Assembly (NCBI GenBank): GCA_001770415.1
Contig: MEQX01000064.1
Location: 53,923 to 87,086, forward strand
Reading direction: 5' to 3'
From: Betaproteobacteria bacterium RIFCSPLOWO2_02_FULL_63_19
GTDB taxonomy: Bacteria > Pseudomonadota > Gammaproteobacteria > Burkholderiales > SG8-39
Length of the DNA stretch: 33,164 nt
Positions 7,566 to 17,465 of the stretch are shown here, piece after piece; position 1 is the first letter of the stretch; each line of letters begins with the position of its first letter. The position numbers and the translations under genes are program-made. Below the pieces are notes generated by a model. That model was given only the letters and a program-made list of their open reading frames with translations. It was not told where the DNA came from and did not search any database.

Positions 7566-8435
7566 TCAGCCGGTCGCCACCGGAAGCCGAAGCAGAAGCG
7601 TGAGCAACGATGCGAGCTTGTCGCGCAACTGACGCCGATCGACAATCATGTCGATAGCCCCTTTCTCCAGCAGGAACTCGGCGCGCTGGAATCCCTCCGG
7701 CAGCGTTTGACGCACGGTCTGCTCAATGACGCGTGGTCCCGCAAAGCCTATCAGCGCCTTGGGTTCGGCGATGACCACGTCCCCGAGCATGGCGAAACTG
7801 GCCGATACGCCGCCCATGGTCGGATCGGCGAGCACCGATATGAAGGGCAACCGCTGCGACGAAAGCCGGGTCAGCGCCGCAGTTGTCTTGGCCATCTGCA
7901 TGAGCGACAGCAGACCCTCCTGCATTCGAGCGCCGCCGGTGGACGTAATGCATATCAGCGGCAGGTTCTGCTCCAGGCATGCGTCCACGGCACGAACGAA
8001 ACGCTCACCAACTACCGACCCCATGGAACCGCCCATAAAATCGAACTCGAACACAGCCGCCATGGCCGGGACAGTCTTGACCGCCCCCTGCATTACCACC
8101 AGCGCGTCCGTCTCGCCGGTCGCCTTTTCCGCGTCCGCGAGCCGTTCCGAGTAGCGTTTGCTGTCCTTGAACTTGAGCGCATCCAGCGGCGCCACTTCGA
8201 CGCCTAGCTCGAACCTTCCCTCGTCGTCGAGCAGCAGTTCGAGCCGCTCCCTCGCGCTAATACGGTTGTGATGGCCGCACTTAGGGCAGACGTTGGCATT
8301 CTTTTCCAAGTCTGTCGCATACAGCACCGCGGCACATGCAGGGCACTTGCTCCACAGACCCTCGGGCACGTTTTTCTTCGGTCCCGCGCCGACGCGCTGG
8401 ATCTTCGGAGGCAACAGCTTCTGCAACCAGCTCAT
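7566..8435 (-). CDS. accD: acetyl-CoA carboxylase carboxyltransferase subunit beta
   Basis: AccD pairs with AccA to move the carboxyl group from carboxybiotin to acetyl-CoA, giving malonyl-CoA for fatty acid synthesis. The 289 residues start with [14 protein letters not shown] four-cysteine zinc ribbon follows (C31, C34, C50, C53). The crotonase-like carboxyltransferase core shows [21 protein letters not shown] and [11 protein letters not shown]. The start lies just six bases beyond the trpA stop, so accD is probably co-transcribed with the trp genes. accA is not in the window. Confidence 0.96.
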   Translation of the reverse strand: MSWLQKLLPPKIQRVGAGPKKNVPEGLWSKCPACAAVLYATDLEKNANVCPKCGHHNRISARERLELLLDDEGRFELGVEVAPLDALKFKDSKRYSERLADAEKATGETDALVVMQGAVKTVPAMAAVFEFDFMGGSMGSVVGERFVRAVDACLEQNLPLICITSTGGARMQEGLLSLMQMAKTTAALTRLSSQRLPFISVLADPTMGGVSASFAMLGDVVIAEPKALIGFAGPRVIEQTVRQTLPEGFQRAEFLLEKGAIDMIVDRRQLRDKLASLLTLLLRLPVATG

Positions 8436-8441
8436 GGTCGG

Positions 8442-9239
8442 TTATCTCGCATCCATCGCCAGCCTCACCCCGCTCAGGAAGGCGGCAACCCGCTCCGACG
8501 CCGAGTCAGGCGCAGTCTCTATCTCCTGGATGATGCGGCTGCCTATTATCGCCGCATCGGCAATGTCGCATATAGCGCGCGCCGTGGCAGCGTCGCGTAT
8601 TCCAAAGCCGACCCCGACCGGCAGCGCGGTCCGCGCGCGGATCTGCGCGATTTTTGCGCCAACGTCCGCCAGGTCGATGTTCGCAACGCCAGTCACACCC
8701 CGAAGCGAAACGTAATAAATGTATCCGCTCGCTATCCGCGTGATCATTGCGATGCGCTCGGGCGTCGAGGTCGGCGCCAGCAGGAAAACCAGATCCACGC
8801 CGCTTTCGCGCAAGTTGCGGGCGAAGTCCTGGCATTCCTCGGGCGGATAGTCGACGACGATCACCCCGTCAACCCCGGCCTCGCGTGCGGCCCTTATGAA
8901 CTCGGTCTGACCCATGGCCTCGATCGGGTTCGCATAGCCCATCAGAACCAGCGGGGTCAGAGCGTCCTTGTCGCGGAACTCGCGCACCATGGCGAAGACC
9001 CGATCCAGTCCAACATGGTGCTTGAGCGCGCGCTCGCCCGAGCGCTGTATCACGGGCCCATCGGCCATCGGATCGGAGAAGGGCACGCCGAGTTCGACAA
9101 TATCGGCGCCGGATGCGACCATGGCATGCATGATCGGCACTGTCGCAGCCGGATCGGGATCCCCCGCGGTGACGAAAGGAATCAGCGCCTTGCGGCCGGA
9201 CCGGCGCAATATTTCAAAGGTATTCGGAATGCGCGACAT
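8442..9239 (-). CDS. trpA: tryptophan synthase alpha chain
   Basis: TrpA cleaves indole-3-glycerol phosphate and passes indole to TrpB. It has 265 residues from the ATG at 9239, which overlaps the methyltransferase stop as TGATG. A TTG three bases earlier is possible but less likely. The catalytic region is [17 protein letters not shown], with the glutamate and aspartate of the active site, and later blocks are [13 protein letters not shown] and GVGFGIRD. It is separated from trpB by a DNA methyltransferase gene. Confidence 0.95.
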   Translation of the reverse strand: MSRIPNTFEILRRSGRKALIPFVTAGDPDPAATVPIMHAMVASGADIVELGVPFSDPMADGPVIQRSGERALKHHVGLDRVFAMVREFRDKDALTPLVLMGYANPIEAMGQTEFIRAAREAGVDGVIVVDYPPEECQDFARNLRESGVDLVFLLAPTSTPERIAMITRIASGYIYYVSLRGVTGVANIDLADVGAKIAQIRARTALPVGVGFGIRDAATARAICDIADAAIIGSRIIQEIETAPDSASERVAAFLSGVRLAMDAR

Positions 9240-10048
9240 CAAATCAACCTGAATTCCCCGGCAACGCTGCCGGCTTGCTCGGAACGCTTCGACTGCGAGC
9301 GTCTCGCAGCCGAGACGCGAGATTTGGCGATCGCCAGATAATCACGGTTCAATTCGAACCCGACAAAACGTCGTTCATGCATCGCCGCCGCGGCCGCGCT
9401 CGTACCGCTGCCCATGAACGGATCGAGCACCAAGCCGCCCGGTGGTGAACTGGCCAGAAGCATCCGCTCCACGATCGCCAGCGGCTTCTGCGTCGGATGA
9501 TCCTCGCGTTCGGCGTCCTGCCGGTGCAGTCTCGGTACGCTCCACAGGTCCTTGGGGTTATAGCCGATCTCGAGCCATTTCCTGCCAACGAAAATCGAAC
9601 GCGAGCGCGCTTTCTTGGTCGCGATATCGTAGGGAACGCGTACGCTGTCCAAATCGAAGTAATAGTCCCGCGACGCCGCAAAGAAACCGATGTTATCGTG
9701 CACAGAGGAGAACTTGCGCGTGCTGCCTCCCATGCTCGGCACCCGCCGATCCCAGATGATCTCGTTGACCATCAGCAGCCGCGTCTTCAGGTAGCTGAAG
9801 ACTTCGGGCGCATGCTGCCATGTCAGAAACACGTAAAGGCTCGCGCTTGGTCTGAGTTTGGGCAGTATGGCGTCGATCCAGCGGCGGCTGAACGCCAGGT
9901 AATCCTTGCCGTAGCGACGGTCCGAGTCGTTACCGTAGTCCTTTCCCAGGCCGTACGGGGGATCGGCGATGATCAGGTCCACGCTCGCGTCCGCAATGCG
10001 CTCAACCCCATCGAAGAAATCCTCGTTGTATAGCGATATGCCCATCAT
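9239..10048 (-). CDS. site-specific DNA methyltransferase inside the trp operon
   Basis: DNA methyltransferase of 269 residues with motif IV DPPY at 29-32 and motif I DPFMGSGT at 209-216. This IV-before-I order is the beta class. DPPY suggests N6-adenine methylation, although N4-cytosine cannot be excluded. HPTQKP (184-189) is the usual motif before motif I. The start overlaps the trpB stop as ATGA (a second ATG follows directly), and its stop overlaps the trpA start, so it is translated with the tryptophan synthase genes. No restriction enzyme gene is adjacent, so it looks like an orphan regulatory methylase. From memory, Ralstonia and Burkholderia have a methylase at this place linked to GTWWAC; I cannot confirm the specificity here. 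Confidence 0.88.
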   Translation of the reverse strand: MMGISLYNEDFFDGVERIADASVDLIIADPPYGLGKDYGNDSDRRYGKDYLAFSRRWIDAILPKLRPSASLYVFLTWQHAPEVFSYLKTRLLMVNEIIWDRRVPSMGGSTRKFSSVHDNIGFFAASRDYYFDLDSVRVPYDIATKKARSRSIFVGRKWLEIGYNPKDLWSVPRLHRQDAEREDHPTQKPLAIVERMLLASSPPGGLVLDPFMGSGTSAAAAAMHERRFVGFELNRDYLAIAKSRVSAARRSQSKRSEQAGSVAGEFRLI

Positions 10049-11247
10049 TCGAACCGGATGCCGGATTTCTCGCCAACGGTATGCATATCCTTGTCGCCGC
10101 GCCCGGAGAGGTTGACCAGCAGGAGGGTGTCTTTCGGCATGGTCGGCGCGATCTTCGCGGCATACGCGAGCGCGTGACTGGATTCCAGCGCGGGAATAAT
10201 GCCTTCATGGCGGCACAAGGCGTGAAACGCGGCCAACGCTTCGCTGTCGTCGATGGTGACGTATTCGGCGCGTCCGCTGTCCTTCAGCCATGCATGCTCG
10301 GGACCGACGCCGGGATAATCCAGTCCCGCCGATATTGAATGCGTCTCGACGATCTGCCCGTGCTCGTCCTGCAGCAAGTAGGTCCTGTTGCCGTGCAGCA
10401 CACCTGGCTTGCCCGCTGCCAGCGATGCCGCATGTTTGCCGCTGGACAAACCGAAACCTCCCGCCTCGACTCCTATCAGTCTGACCGCCTCAAGCGGGAT
10501 GTACGGGTAAAAGATCCCCATCGCGTTCGAGCCGCCACCGACGCAGGCGATGACCACGTCGGGCTGACGCCCCGCGAGTTCGGGCATCTGCTGCATGCAT
10601 TCGCGTCCTATGACCGACTGAAAATCGCGAACCATCATCGGATAGGGGTGCGGACCCGCGACGGTGCCTATGATGTAGAAGGTATTCCCGACGTTCGTGA
10701 CCCAGTCCCGCATCGCCTCGTTCAGCGCGTCCTTCAGCGTCTTCGAACCGGATTCCACCCGAACGACGGACGCGCCGAGCAGTTTCATCCGGTAGACATT
10801 GGCCGCCTGGCGCTTCATGTCCTCCGATCCCATGTACACCACGCATTCCATCCCGTATCGCGCGGCAACCGTCGCAGCAGCCACGCCATGCTGCCCCGCC
10901 CCGGTCTCGGCGATTACTCGTGGTTTGCGCATGCGTCGGGCCACGAGCGCTTGGCCGATCGTGTTGTTTATCTTGTGCGCGCCGGTGTGGTTCAGATCCT
11001 CGCGCTTTAGATAGATCTGCGCGCCGCCGAGCATGGACGACCAGCGCCTGGCATGATAAACGGGACTCGGGCGACCGACATAATGCTTGAGTTCGTATTC
11101 GAACTCCGCGAGAAATGCCGGATCGGCTCGGCACATGTCGTATTCGGTGCGCAGTTCGTCCAGCGCGTGCACGAGCGTCTCGGCGACGAACACGCCTCCG
11201 TACGGACCGAAATGCCCGTGTTCGTCCGGGAGGTCAACCATCTGCAT
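10045..11247 (-). CDS. trpB: tryptophan synthase beta chain
   Basis: PLP enzyme of 400 residues that condenses indole with serine to give tryptophan. The PLP lysine is K92 in [10 protein letters not shown], the phosphate loop GGGSNAMG is at 237-244, and GAGQHG is at 116-121. I chose the ATG at 11247 because AGGAG lies six bases upstream; another ATG is two codons in. The start overlaps the end of trpF by 14 bases. It should form the alpha2-beta2 complex with TrpA in the cytoplasm. Confidence 0.97.
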   Translation of the reverse strand: MQMVDLPDEHGHFGPYGGVFVAETLVHALDELRTEYDMCRADPAFLAEFEYELKHYVGRPSPVYHARRWSSMLGGAQIYLKREDLNHTGAHKINNTIGQALVARRMRKPRVIAETGAGQHGVAAATVAARYGMECVVYMGSEDMKRQAANVYRMKLLGASVVRVESGSKTLKDALNEAMRDWVTNVGNTFYIIGTVAGPHPYPMMVRDFQSVIGRECMQQMPELAGRQPDVVIACVGGGSNAMGIFYPYIPLEAVRLIGVEAGGFGLSSGKHAASLAAGKPGVLHGNRTYLLQDEHGQIVETHSISAGLDYPGVGPEHAWLKDSGRAEYVTIDDSEALAAFHALCRHEGIIPALESSHALAYAAKIAPTMPKDTLLLVNLSGRGDKDMHTVGEKSGIRFE

Positions 11248-11857
11248 TCCTGACTCCTGAAATAAAGGCTGCGATCTTCGTCGCGTCCTTGATGCCCTTC
11301 GCGGACTCGACGCCGCTGGATACGTCCACGGCCCACGGACGCAACCGCCGCGCTGCTTCGGTCACATTGTTCACCGTCAGGCCACCGGAGAGTATCCACG
11401 GCCTGGCCAGGCCGCCCGGCAGAAGATTCCAGTCGAATGAGGTGCCGGTGCCACCGTATGTGCGCTCGTCGAACGCATCGATGAGCCACGCCGTAGCCCC
11501 TGCGTAAGGGGCGAAATATTCTACCAAATCGATCCCCGGCTTCATGCGGACCGACTTTATGTAGGGGCGCCCGAAACGGGTGCAGAACTCTGCAGGCTCC
11601 TCGCCATGAAACTGCAGCGTTCCGGCCGGCACACGATCCAGCGCCGCCGCCACTTCATCGAGCGTCGGATTGACGAAAACGCAGACGGATGTAACGAAGG
11701 CGGGTAATTCCGCCGCGATCGAACCCGCGCGCTTCGGGTCGATGTATCGCGCGCTCGGACGCCAGAATATGAACCCGATCGCGTCGGCTCCCAGCTGCGT
11801 CGCGGACATCGCGTCTTGTTCGCGCGTGATGCCGCAGATCTTGATGCGTGTCCTCAA
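11234..11857 (-). CDS. trpF: phosphoribosylanthranilate isomerase
   Basis: TrpF isomerises phosphoribosylanthranilate in the tryptophan pathway. The TIM-barrel protein of 207 residues begins (M)[10 protein letters not shown], the family's normal N-terminus. I place the start at the TTG at 11857, which overlaps the truA stop (TTGA). The longer frame to 12175 runs through truA and is not credible. Other blocks are LQFHGEE, WLIDAF and [10 protein letters not shown] near the C-terminus. truA-trpF-trpB overlaps point to one transcript. trpC, trpD and trpE are not in the window. Confidence 0.93.
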   Translation of the reverse strand: MRTRIKICGITREQDAMSATQLGADAIGFIFWRPSARYIDPKRAGSIAAELPAFVTSVCVFVNPTLDEVAAALDRVPAGTLQFHGEEPAEFCTRFGRPYIKSVRMKPGIDLVEYFAPYAGATAWLIDAFDERTYGGTGTSFDWNLLPGGLARPWILSGGLTVNNVTEAARRLRPWAVDVSSGVESAKGIKDATKIAAFISGVRNADG

Positions 11858-12651
11858 GCCTCGTCCTCCGACGAACCGAAGGGCATCATACGTGCGAACG
11901 GGGGCAGTCGCCATTTGGCATCGTAGCGCACGTCCGTCAGATAGAGTCCCGCCGCGGCGATGGTCGGCGCAGCGCGGTTGCGGTCGCGCCCCTGCATCAC
12001 CTGCAGCATCCATTCCGGCGGGTGCCGATGCGAACCGATATACACTAGGCTCCCAACGATGTTGCGAACCATGTGGTGCAGGAACGCGTTGGCCGTAAAC
12101 TCGAAGAACAAATACGGACCTCGACCATGAACTTCCGCGCGCTCCATCACTCGCACCGGATTCCTCGCCTGGCACTCAGAGGAGCGAAACGCCGAAAAAT
12201 CATGCTCGCCAACGAGCGCCGAAGCTGCCCGGCGCATCGCCTCCAGGTCGAGCTCGCCGTGAAACCACCCGGTCTTTCCCGCGAGCAGTGCCGGGCGGAC
12301 CGCATGCTTGTAGAGCACGTAGCGGTAGCTGCGTGCGCTGGCCGAATACCGTGCATGGAACTCGTCCGGCACGGGCATCGACCACTGCACTGCGACCGCG
12401 GAAGGCAATAGTGCATTCGCACCGCGCACCCAGGCGGAGCCTGGACGCTCGGCCAGGGTATCGAAATGCGCTACCTGCGCGCATGCGTGCGTGCCGGCGT
12501 CCGTTCGACCGGCCCCGGCCAGACGAATGCTGTTGCCCGCTATGGCCGAAAGCGCGCGCTCCAAATGATCCTGGACCGTGTTCCCCGACGGCTGCGACTG
12601 CCAGCCATCGAACGCCGTTCCGTCATACGCGATGCCGATCGCAATACGCAT
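11854..12651 (-). CDS. truA: tRNA pseudouridine(38-40) synthase
   Basis: TruA converts uridines 38-40 of the tRNA anticodon arm to pseudouridine. The 265-residue product has the catalytic aspartate D51 in AGAGRTDAGTHA, and later RSYRYVLY and FLHHMVRNIVGSL, all family signatures. I prefer the ATG at 12651 (MRIAIGIAYDGT), although a GTG three codons upstream is possible. The ribosome binding site is weak. A strong terminator stands between fimV and this gene, so truA should have its own promoter, which I did not identify. Confidence 0.93.
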   Translation of the reverse strand: MRIAIGIAYDGTAFDGWQSQPSGNTVQDHLERALSAIAGNSIRLAGAGRTDAGTHACAQVAHFDTLAERPGSAWVRGANALLPSAVAVQWSMPVPDEFHARYSASARSYRYVLYKHAVRPALLAGKTGWFHGELDLEAMRRAASALVGEHDFSAFRSSECQARNPVRVMERAEVHGRGPYLFFEFTANAFLHHMVRNIVGSLVYIGSHRHPPEWMLQVMQGRDRNRAAPTIAAAGLYLTDVRYDAKWRLPPFARMMPFGSSEDEA

Positions 12652-12696
12652 TGCCGCCACTTAAATACTCAGACCGTCGCAGGTAATCTCGACGCA

Positions 12697-12725
12697 GACA
12701 AAAATCGGCGCCGAAGCGCCGATTT
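12697..12725 (-). terminator. intrinsic terminator downstream of fimV
   Basis: On the minus strand a perfect 10-base stem (AAATCGGCGC / GCGCCGATTT, 12702-12725) is closed by a TTCG tetraloop and followed by a T-run. It lies 20-50 bases after the fimV stop. This is a strong textbook intrinsic terminator that separates fimV from truA-trpF-trpB. Confidence 0.92.
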
Positions 12726-12745
12726 CGGATGAAACGGACCGGCGG

Positions 12746-15301
12746 TCAGGCGAGCGCCGCAAGCATGGTCTTCGCCTGCTGCTGCTGCGCAGCATCGCCT
12801 TCGGCCGCCACCTCATTCAGCAGTTCGCGTGCGCCGTCCTTGTCGCCCATTTCCTCGTACGCCTTGGCCAAATCCAACTTCGTGGCAACCTCCTGCCAGT
12901 GGGCATCGGGAACCGCTCCGCCGGACGCGCCGCCCGGCGAAACGTCCAAATCGAGGCTGATCGACGACAAATCGAGCGCCGGCGCCTTTTCCTGCGCCGG
13001 TCCAGCTTCAACCGGCGCCCCCAAATCGAAGTCCATGGTCAGGCCGCCATCCTTCGCGGGTTCCGGAGCGGGTTCGGCCGCGGCCCCCGGCGTGCCCAGA
13101 TCGAAATCGATCGACATTCCCTCTTCGGCTGGAGCTTCAGCGGCTGCGGCTGGCGGGGGAGCTGGTGCTGCCCCTTTCGTTTCAGCAGCGCCCTCGTCAC
13201 CCGTTCCCAGATCAAAGTCGAGGCCGGAAAGCGACTCCTCCGCGGCGCCGGCCACCTCGGGCTTGGGAGCAGGCGCCTCACCGCCGGCGCCGAGATCAAG
13301 GTCGAAATCAAGAGGCGGTGCAGCCTGGGCGGCCTCATCCGCGACTGTTTCGTGCGCTGCGCCTGCGCCCGCAAGTACCGCAGGAGTCATTACGGTGGTA
13401 TCGCCCATGCCGCCCGCAGCCTCAGCCGGTGTCCCGCCGTAAAGCGGATTGTGCGGATCGATGGAAAGCCCGAGAGTTACCGCCTTTTCCCATGCCGGAC
13501 CGTGTCCACCGGTAGCCGCTGACAGCTCGGTCGCGGTCGCTGCAAAAGCCTTGAGATCTTTGCGGTTCGCATAGATCTCCAGCAATTTCGCGCGGATCTC
13601 GTGACGCCCGGGTTCTTTGCCCAGCGCTTCCTTGAGGATTTCCTCGGCCTGTGCATCGCGGCCGTAGGCCATATAGACATCGGCTTCCGCGATCGGGTCA
13701 ATTTCCTCCTCGAGCTTACCGACGGCCCCTTGACGCAACTCACCCTGCAATGTCGCCGAGTCGGCGTCGATCTGCTGGGCGGTTGCCGCCGCTCCAAATA
13801 CAGTCGGTGCTTCCACCGCAACCATCGGTTCCATCGAGCTGGCTTCGGCCTGCAGTTTTCGCTTCTTGCGCCACGCATAGCCGGCGTACAGCGCGAGCAG
13901 AACCACCACGCCGCCCCCGGCGCCGAGCGCCACGGGATCACCGAGCATCTCATCCATGAAGCTCGGCTCGGGTGGCGGCGGTGGTCGCGGAGGCGCCTTC
14001 CGTACCCCTATCGGCTTCGGCTTGGGCGCGGGCGGTGCCGCTTTCGGCGGTTCCGGCGCCTTCGCCGGCTGTTCAGCTTTGCCAGCGGCGGCAGGTTTCG
14101 CAGCCACCGGCCCACCCGTCGTCGGCGGGGCAGCTGGCGGCGCTTTTGCGGCCGCACCCTTGGCTGCCTGCTGCAGCGTTGCTCCGGTCTCGCTCTTTAG
14201 TTCAACGAGTTTCTGCAGATCCCGTACGTTCTTCTCCAGCATCGCGATGCGCTCGTTTGCTTCCTTGAGCGCCTTTTCCTTTGCGGCCAGATCGTCGGCA
14301 CGCGCGGCAGCGCCCCCGGCGCCACCTGTCTTGACGTCCCCTGCTTTCGACAGACGTAATTGATCCTTCGCTGGTTCCTTGGACGGAGGTTGCTTTTCGA
14401 CCGTTGGTTCACCGATGCGGCCCGATACCTGCCGCCCCGCTCCCTCACGGGCCGGTCCCTTCGCAATGGCCATGCCAATCTGGCGACGATACTCGTCGAA
14501 TTCGGCATTCTGCTTGACGATCATGCTTTGGGCTTCACTCTGGGTCACCGCTTCGATGGTCTCCCGGTCGGGAATCGTGAGGACCTTGCCGGCACGGATC
14601 CGGTTCATGTTGCTGGCGTCAAACTCGCCCTGATTCGCGCGATAAAGCGCCGCCAACATCCGCTGCAGGCTTACCCCTTCTTGGCTGTGCTCGAGAGCGA
14701 CCTTGGTCAGCGTATCGCCTCGTTGCATCTTGTAGCTCACAGCAGGTTTCGCAACCGGTTCCAAAGTCCGCTCGACCACGGCAGGAGATACCGCTGGCGG
14801 TGCGGCCGGCTCAGGTCGCGCCTCGGGAGCCGCTGGGGTCGCGGGCTCGATCGGCGAAACCGGTGCTTCCGCGACGGGCGCCTTGTATTCGGGAGGGTCG
14901 AGCAGAAACGTGTACTCGCGCACCAGGTGTCCGCCTTCCCAACTCAAATCGACAAGCAGGTCGAGAAACGGCTCGTTAACGGATTCCACCGATGAAAGCA
15001 CCACCACATGCTGTCCGCTGGCGCGCCGATCCACCGCGAATTGAATCGACGACGCCGCAACCGAACGCTCGACACCGGCCTGCCGATAAGTCTCGAATGA
15101 AGCAAGGCGCACCGACAGCGAATCGGCCTCGCCGGGTGCGACCGAGGAGATTTCAATTTCCGCGCGCAGGGGCTGCCCGAGGGCAGAAAGCACCGTCAGC
15201 TTGCCCAGACCGGCCGCCCACACCGCAGCAGGCAGAAACAAGCCAATAAGTGCCCATGCCGCGACCTTCAGCGCTGTTACCTTGAATGTGTACGTGCCCA
15301 C
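12746..15301 (-). CDS. fimV: FimV-like polar inner-membrane protein
   Basis: Large protein of 851 residues. FimV proteins act at the cell pole in type IV pilus assembly and twitching in Pseudomonas and relatives. Here a signal peptide (about 1-30, ending AVWAAG) is followed by the FimV N-terminal domain, a LysM peptidoglycan-binding domain (about 189-244), a coiled coil near 335-375, a proline/alanine-rich stretch, one membrane segment near 455-475 followed by RKKRK, and a long acidic cytoplasmic part. The last 50 residues form the conserved FimV C-terminal helix pair (KLDLAKAYEEMGDKDGAREL). The acidic part repeats DFDLG about four times. The GTG start at 15301 follows GAGGGTGG. It sits downstream of asd, a common betaproteobacterial position. 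Confidence 0.9.
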   Translation of the reverse strand: MGTYTFKVTALKVAAWALIGLFLPAAVWAAGLGKLTVLSALGQPLRAEIEISSVAPGEADSLSVRLASFETYRQAGVERSVAASSIQFAVDRRASGQHVVVLSSVESVNEPFLDLLVDLSWEGGHLVREYTFLLDPPEYKAPVAEAPVSPIEPATPAAPEARPEPAAPPAVSPAVVERTLEPVAKPAVSYKMQRGDTLTKVALEHSQEGVSLQRMLAALYRANQGEFDASNMNRIRAGKVLTIPDRETIEAVTQSEAQSMIVKQNAEFDEYRRQIGMAIAKGPAREGAGRQVSGRIGEPTVEKQPPSKEPAKDQLRLSKAGDVKTGGAGGAAARADDLAAKEKALKEANERIAMLEKNVRDLQKLVELKSETGATLQQAAKGAAAKAPPAAPPTTGGPVAAKPAAAGKAEQPAKAPEPPKAAPPAPKPKPIGVRKAPPRPPPPPEPSFMDEMLGDPVALGAGGGVVVLLALYAGYAWRKKRKLQAEASSMEPMVAVEAPTVFGAAATAQQIDADSATLQGELRQGAVGKLEEEIDPIAEADVYMAYGRDAQAEEILKEALGKEPGRHEIRAKLLEIYANRKDLKAFAATATELSAATGGHGPAWEKAVTLGLSIDPHNPLYGGTPAEAAGGMGDTTVMTPAVLAGAGAAHETVADEAAQAAPPLDFDLDLGAGGEAPAPKPEVAGAAEESLSGLDFDLGTGDEGAAETKGAAPAPPPAAAAEAPAEEGMSIDFDLGTPGAAAEPAPEPAKDGGLTMDFDLGAPVEAGPAQEKAPALDLSSISLDLDVSPGGASGGAVPDAHWQEVATKLDLAKAYEEMGDKDGARELLNEVAAEGDAAQQQQAKTMLAALA

Positions 15302-15334
15302 GCGGCCACCCTCGAGGTTTGGTGGAAAGAAACT

Positions 15335-15363
15335 AACATACCATCATGGAGTTAGGCATGCAA
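15335..15363 (-). promoter_or_regulatory. possible sigma-70 promoter of fimV
   Basis: On the minus strand TTGCAT (15363-15358) and TATGTT (15340-15335) are separated by exactly 17 bases, about 34 bases before the fimV GTG. Four to five positions of each hexamer match the consensus. It would let fimV be transcribed independently of asd. Confidence 0.45.
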
Positions 15364-15460
15364 GTTCACTTTCCCTTTTGCAAAGCCCACTAAGTCGGTA
15401 TTTTTCTGCGCTAATCTTTCGCGGAACCGCACACGCCCTTCAAGCGTTCCGTGACGCGAC

Positions 15461-16624
15461 TTATGCTACCGCCGCCGACCCCGAGGTTACGCTGGTGCCG
15501 TCCGCAGCCTCTCCCGCCTGCAGCAGTATGCGGAGCATCCGGCGCAGTGGTTCTGCCGCACCCCAGAGCAGTTGATCGCCTACGGTAAACGCGCCAAGGT
15601 ACTGACTTCCAATCGAAAGTTTCCGCAGGCGTCCGACTGGCACCAAAAGCGAGCCTGTTACTTTGGCCGGTGTGAGCTCGTCAAGGGTGAGTTCGCGCTG
15701 GTTCGGTACCACCTTTGCCCACGGATTTGCCTTCGCCAGCATGTCCGCAATCTCATCCAGCGGGACATCGCGTGTAAGCTTGATGGTGAGCGCCTGGCTG
15801 TGGCAGCGCATGGCGCCGACGCGCACACAGATCCCGTCGATGGGAATCGGATTCTTTTCCCGCCCCAGTATTTTGTTTCCCTCGGCCTGTCCTTTCCATT
15901 CCTCACGACTCTGGCCATCGCCCATATCCTTGTCGATCCATGGAATCAGGCTGCCGGCGAGCGGGACACCGAAATGCTTTTTCGGCAAGTTACCGCTGCG
16001 CAGCGCATCGGCCACCGCGCGGTCGATCTGCAGAATCGCTCCGGCCGGATCGGCGAGTAGACCCTCTGCGGCTTGATGCGCAAAGCCCATCTGCTTGACC
16101 AACTCGCGCATGTTTTCCGCACCGGCGCCCGAAGCAGCCTGGTAGGTCATCGCGCTCATCCACTCGACGAGGCCGGCTTTGAACAAACCGTGCAAGCCCA
16201 TCAACATGAGGCTGACGGTGCAGTTGCCGCCAATGTAGTTTCGTACCCCCGCTGACAGCGCGCGCTTTATGACGTCCATGTTCACCGGGTCCAGAATGAT
16301 CACTGCGTCATCCTTCATGCGCAGCGCCGAAGCGGCGTCGATCCAGTACCCGCTCCAGCCGGCCGAACGAAGTTTCGGGAACACCGCATTGGTGTAATCG
16401 CCGCCCTGGCAGGAAATGATGATCTGCATTGCCGATAGCGCTTCTATGGAATGTGCGTCGGCGACCGCGGGTACCGATCGGCCGATGTCCGGGCCGCGCC
16501 CTCCGGCCTGAGAGGTGGAGAAGAACACCGGATCGATATGGTCGAAATCGCGCTCTTCGCGCATTCGCTGCATCAACACCGAACCCACCATGCCACGCCA
16601 TCCTACTATGCCTACTCTATCCAT
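15461..16624 (-). CDS. asd: aspartate-semialdehyde dehydrogenase
   Basis: Asd reduces aspartyl phosphate to aspartate semialdehyde, the branch point to diaminopimelate, lysine, threonine and methionine. The product is 387 residues from the ATG at 16624, which follows GAGGTGAG at good spacing; upstream codons of the open frame are not part of it. The NADP loop GWRGMVG is at 8-14 and the catalytic cysteine is C135 in GGNCTVS. The [11 protein letters not shown] block is also present. Length and pattern fit the Gram-negative Asd type. leuD lies 64 bases upstream. Confidence 0.96.
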   Translation of the reverse strand: MDRVGIVGWRGMVGSVLMQRMREERDFDHIDPVFFSTSQAGGRGPDIGRSVPAVADAHSIEALSAMQIIISCQGGDYTNAVFPKLRSAGWSGYWIDAASALRMKDDAVIILDPVNMDVIKRALSAGVRNYIGGNCTVSLMLMGLHGLFKAGLVEWMSAMTYQAASGAGAENMRELVKQMGFAHQAAEGLLADPAGAILQIDRAVADALRSGNLPKKHFGVPLAGSLIPWIDKDMGDGQSREEWKGQAEGNKILGREKNPIPIDGICVRVGAMRCHSQALTIKLTRDVPLDEIADMLAKANPWAKVVPNQRELTLDELTPAKVTGSLLVPVGRLRKLSIGSQYLGAFTVGDQLLWGAAEPLRRMLRILLQAGEAADGTSVTSGSAAVA

Positions 16625-16688
16625 CTTTCTCACCTCTAATCTCTGTGATAGTCGCCGATCAAGCTTTGCTTCGCCGCCGCGACGGCTG

Positions 16689-17327
16689 TTAGCCGAACAG
16701 CCACGGCTGATCCAGCTTTCTCTTGTCTTCAAAGTTGCGGATCTTCTCCGCATGCCTCAGCGTAAGACCGATATCGTCCAGGCCATTCAAAAGGCAATAC
16801 TTGCGAAACGGGTCGATTTCGAAAGCAAGCGTCTCACCGTCGGGCTTGGTTACGATCTGTCGCTCCAGATCGATCTCGAGCCTATAGCCTGGGAAAGCGA
16901 GCACCTCATGAAACAGACGGTCCACCTTCGATTCATCCAGCACGATCGGCAGTAACCCGTTCTTGAAACAGTTGCTGAAGAAGATCTCGGCGAAGGATGG
17001 CGCAATCAGCGCGCGGAAGCCGTAGTCTTCCAGAGCCCACGGGGCATGTTCGCGCGAGCTGCCGCAGCCGAAGTTCTTGCGCGCGAGCAGCACCTGCGCG
17101 CCCTTGTACCTCGGCTGGTTAAGCACGAAGTCCTTGTTCAAAAGGCGATTGTCATTCGGCTTGTCGGGTTGCCCCTGGTCGAGGTACCGCCAAGCATCGA
17201 ACAGGTTAGGGCCGAATCCGGAGCGTTTGATCGACTTCAGAAATTGCTTCGGAATGATGGCGTCCGTGTCCACGTTGGCGCGGTCCATCGGTGCCACTAA
17301 GCCATTTAGAACATTAAATTTTTCCAT
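16689..17327 (-). CDS. leuD: 3-isopropylmalate dehydratase small subunit
   Basis: LeuD is the swivel-domain subunit that with LeuC isomerises 2- to 3-isopropylmalate in leucine synthesis. It has 212 residues beginning [28 protein letters not shown] (first 28 residues conserved); the block [15 protein letters not shown] is diagnostic. The ATG at 17327 follows GGGGGTAG. leuC lies upstream, with 138 bases between. The gene normally found next, leuB, is absent: asd begins 64 bases downstream. Confidence 0.96.
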   Translation of the reverse strand: MEKFNVLNGLVAPMDRANVDTDAIIPKQFLKSIKRSGFGPNLFDAWRYLDQGQPDKPNDNRLLNKDFVLNQPRYKGAQVLLARKNFGCGSSREHAPWALEDYGFRALIAPSFAEIFFSNCFKNGLLPIVLDESKVDRLFHEVLAFPGYRLEIDLERQIVTKPDGETLAFEIDPFRKYCLLNGLDDIGLTLRHAEKIRNFEDKRKLDQPWLFG

Positions 17328-17465
17328 TGCTACCCCCGTTCACTCGCGCCGCTGCGGTCAACGACCACGCCACCCTCGCCGCGGTGCTTGCCTGTGCCTT
17401 CGGAAGATGCGCATCCGGATACGCGTCCGGCACCGGCAACAGTTTCCTTGTCATCCGTGCGTCAT

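Noticed and set aside
15420-15460. Terminator after asd
   Set aside because: A GGAAC/GTTCC pairing exists but is interrupted, with a large loop and no T-run.
17314-17454. Small minus-strand open frame (46 codons) between leuC and leuD
   Set aside because: It overlaps the leuD start by 14 bases, has no good ribosome binding site, no signal peptide or lipobox and no family resemblance. A small lipoprotein gene is known at this place in some Betaproteobacteria, but this is not it.
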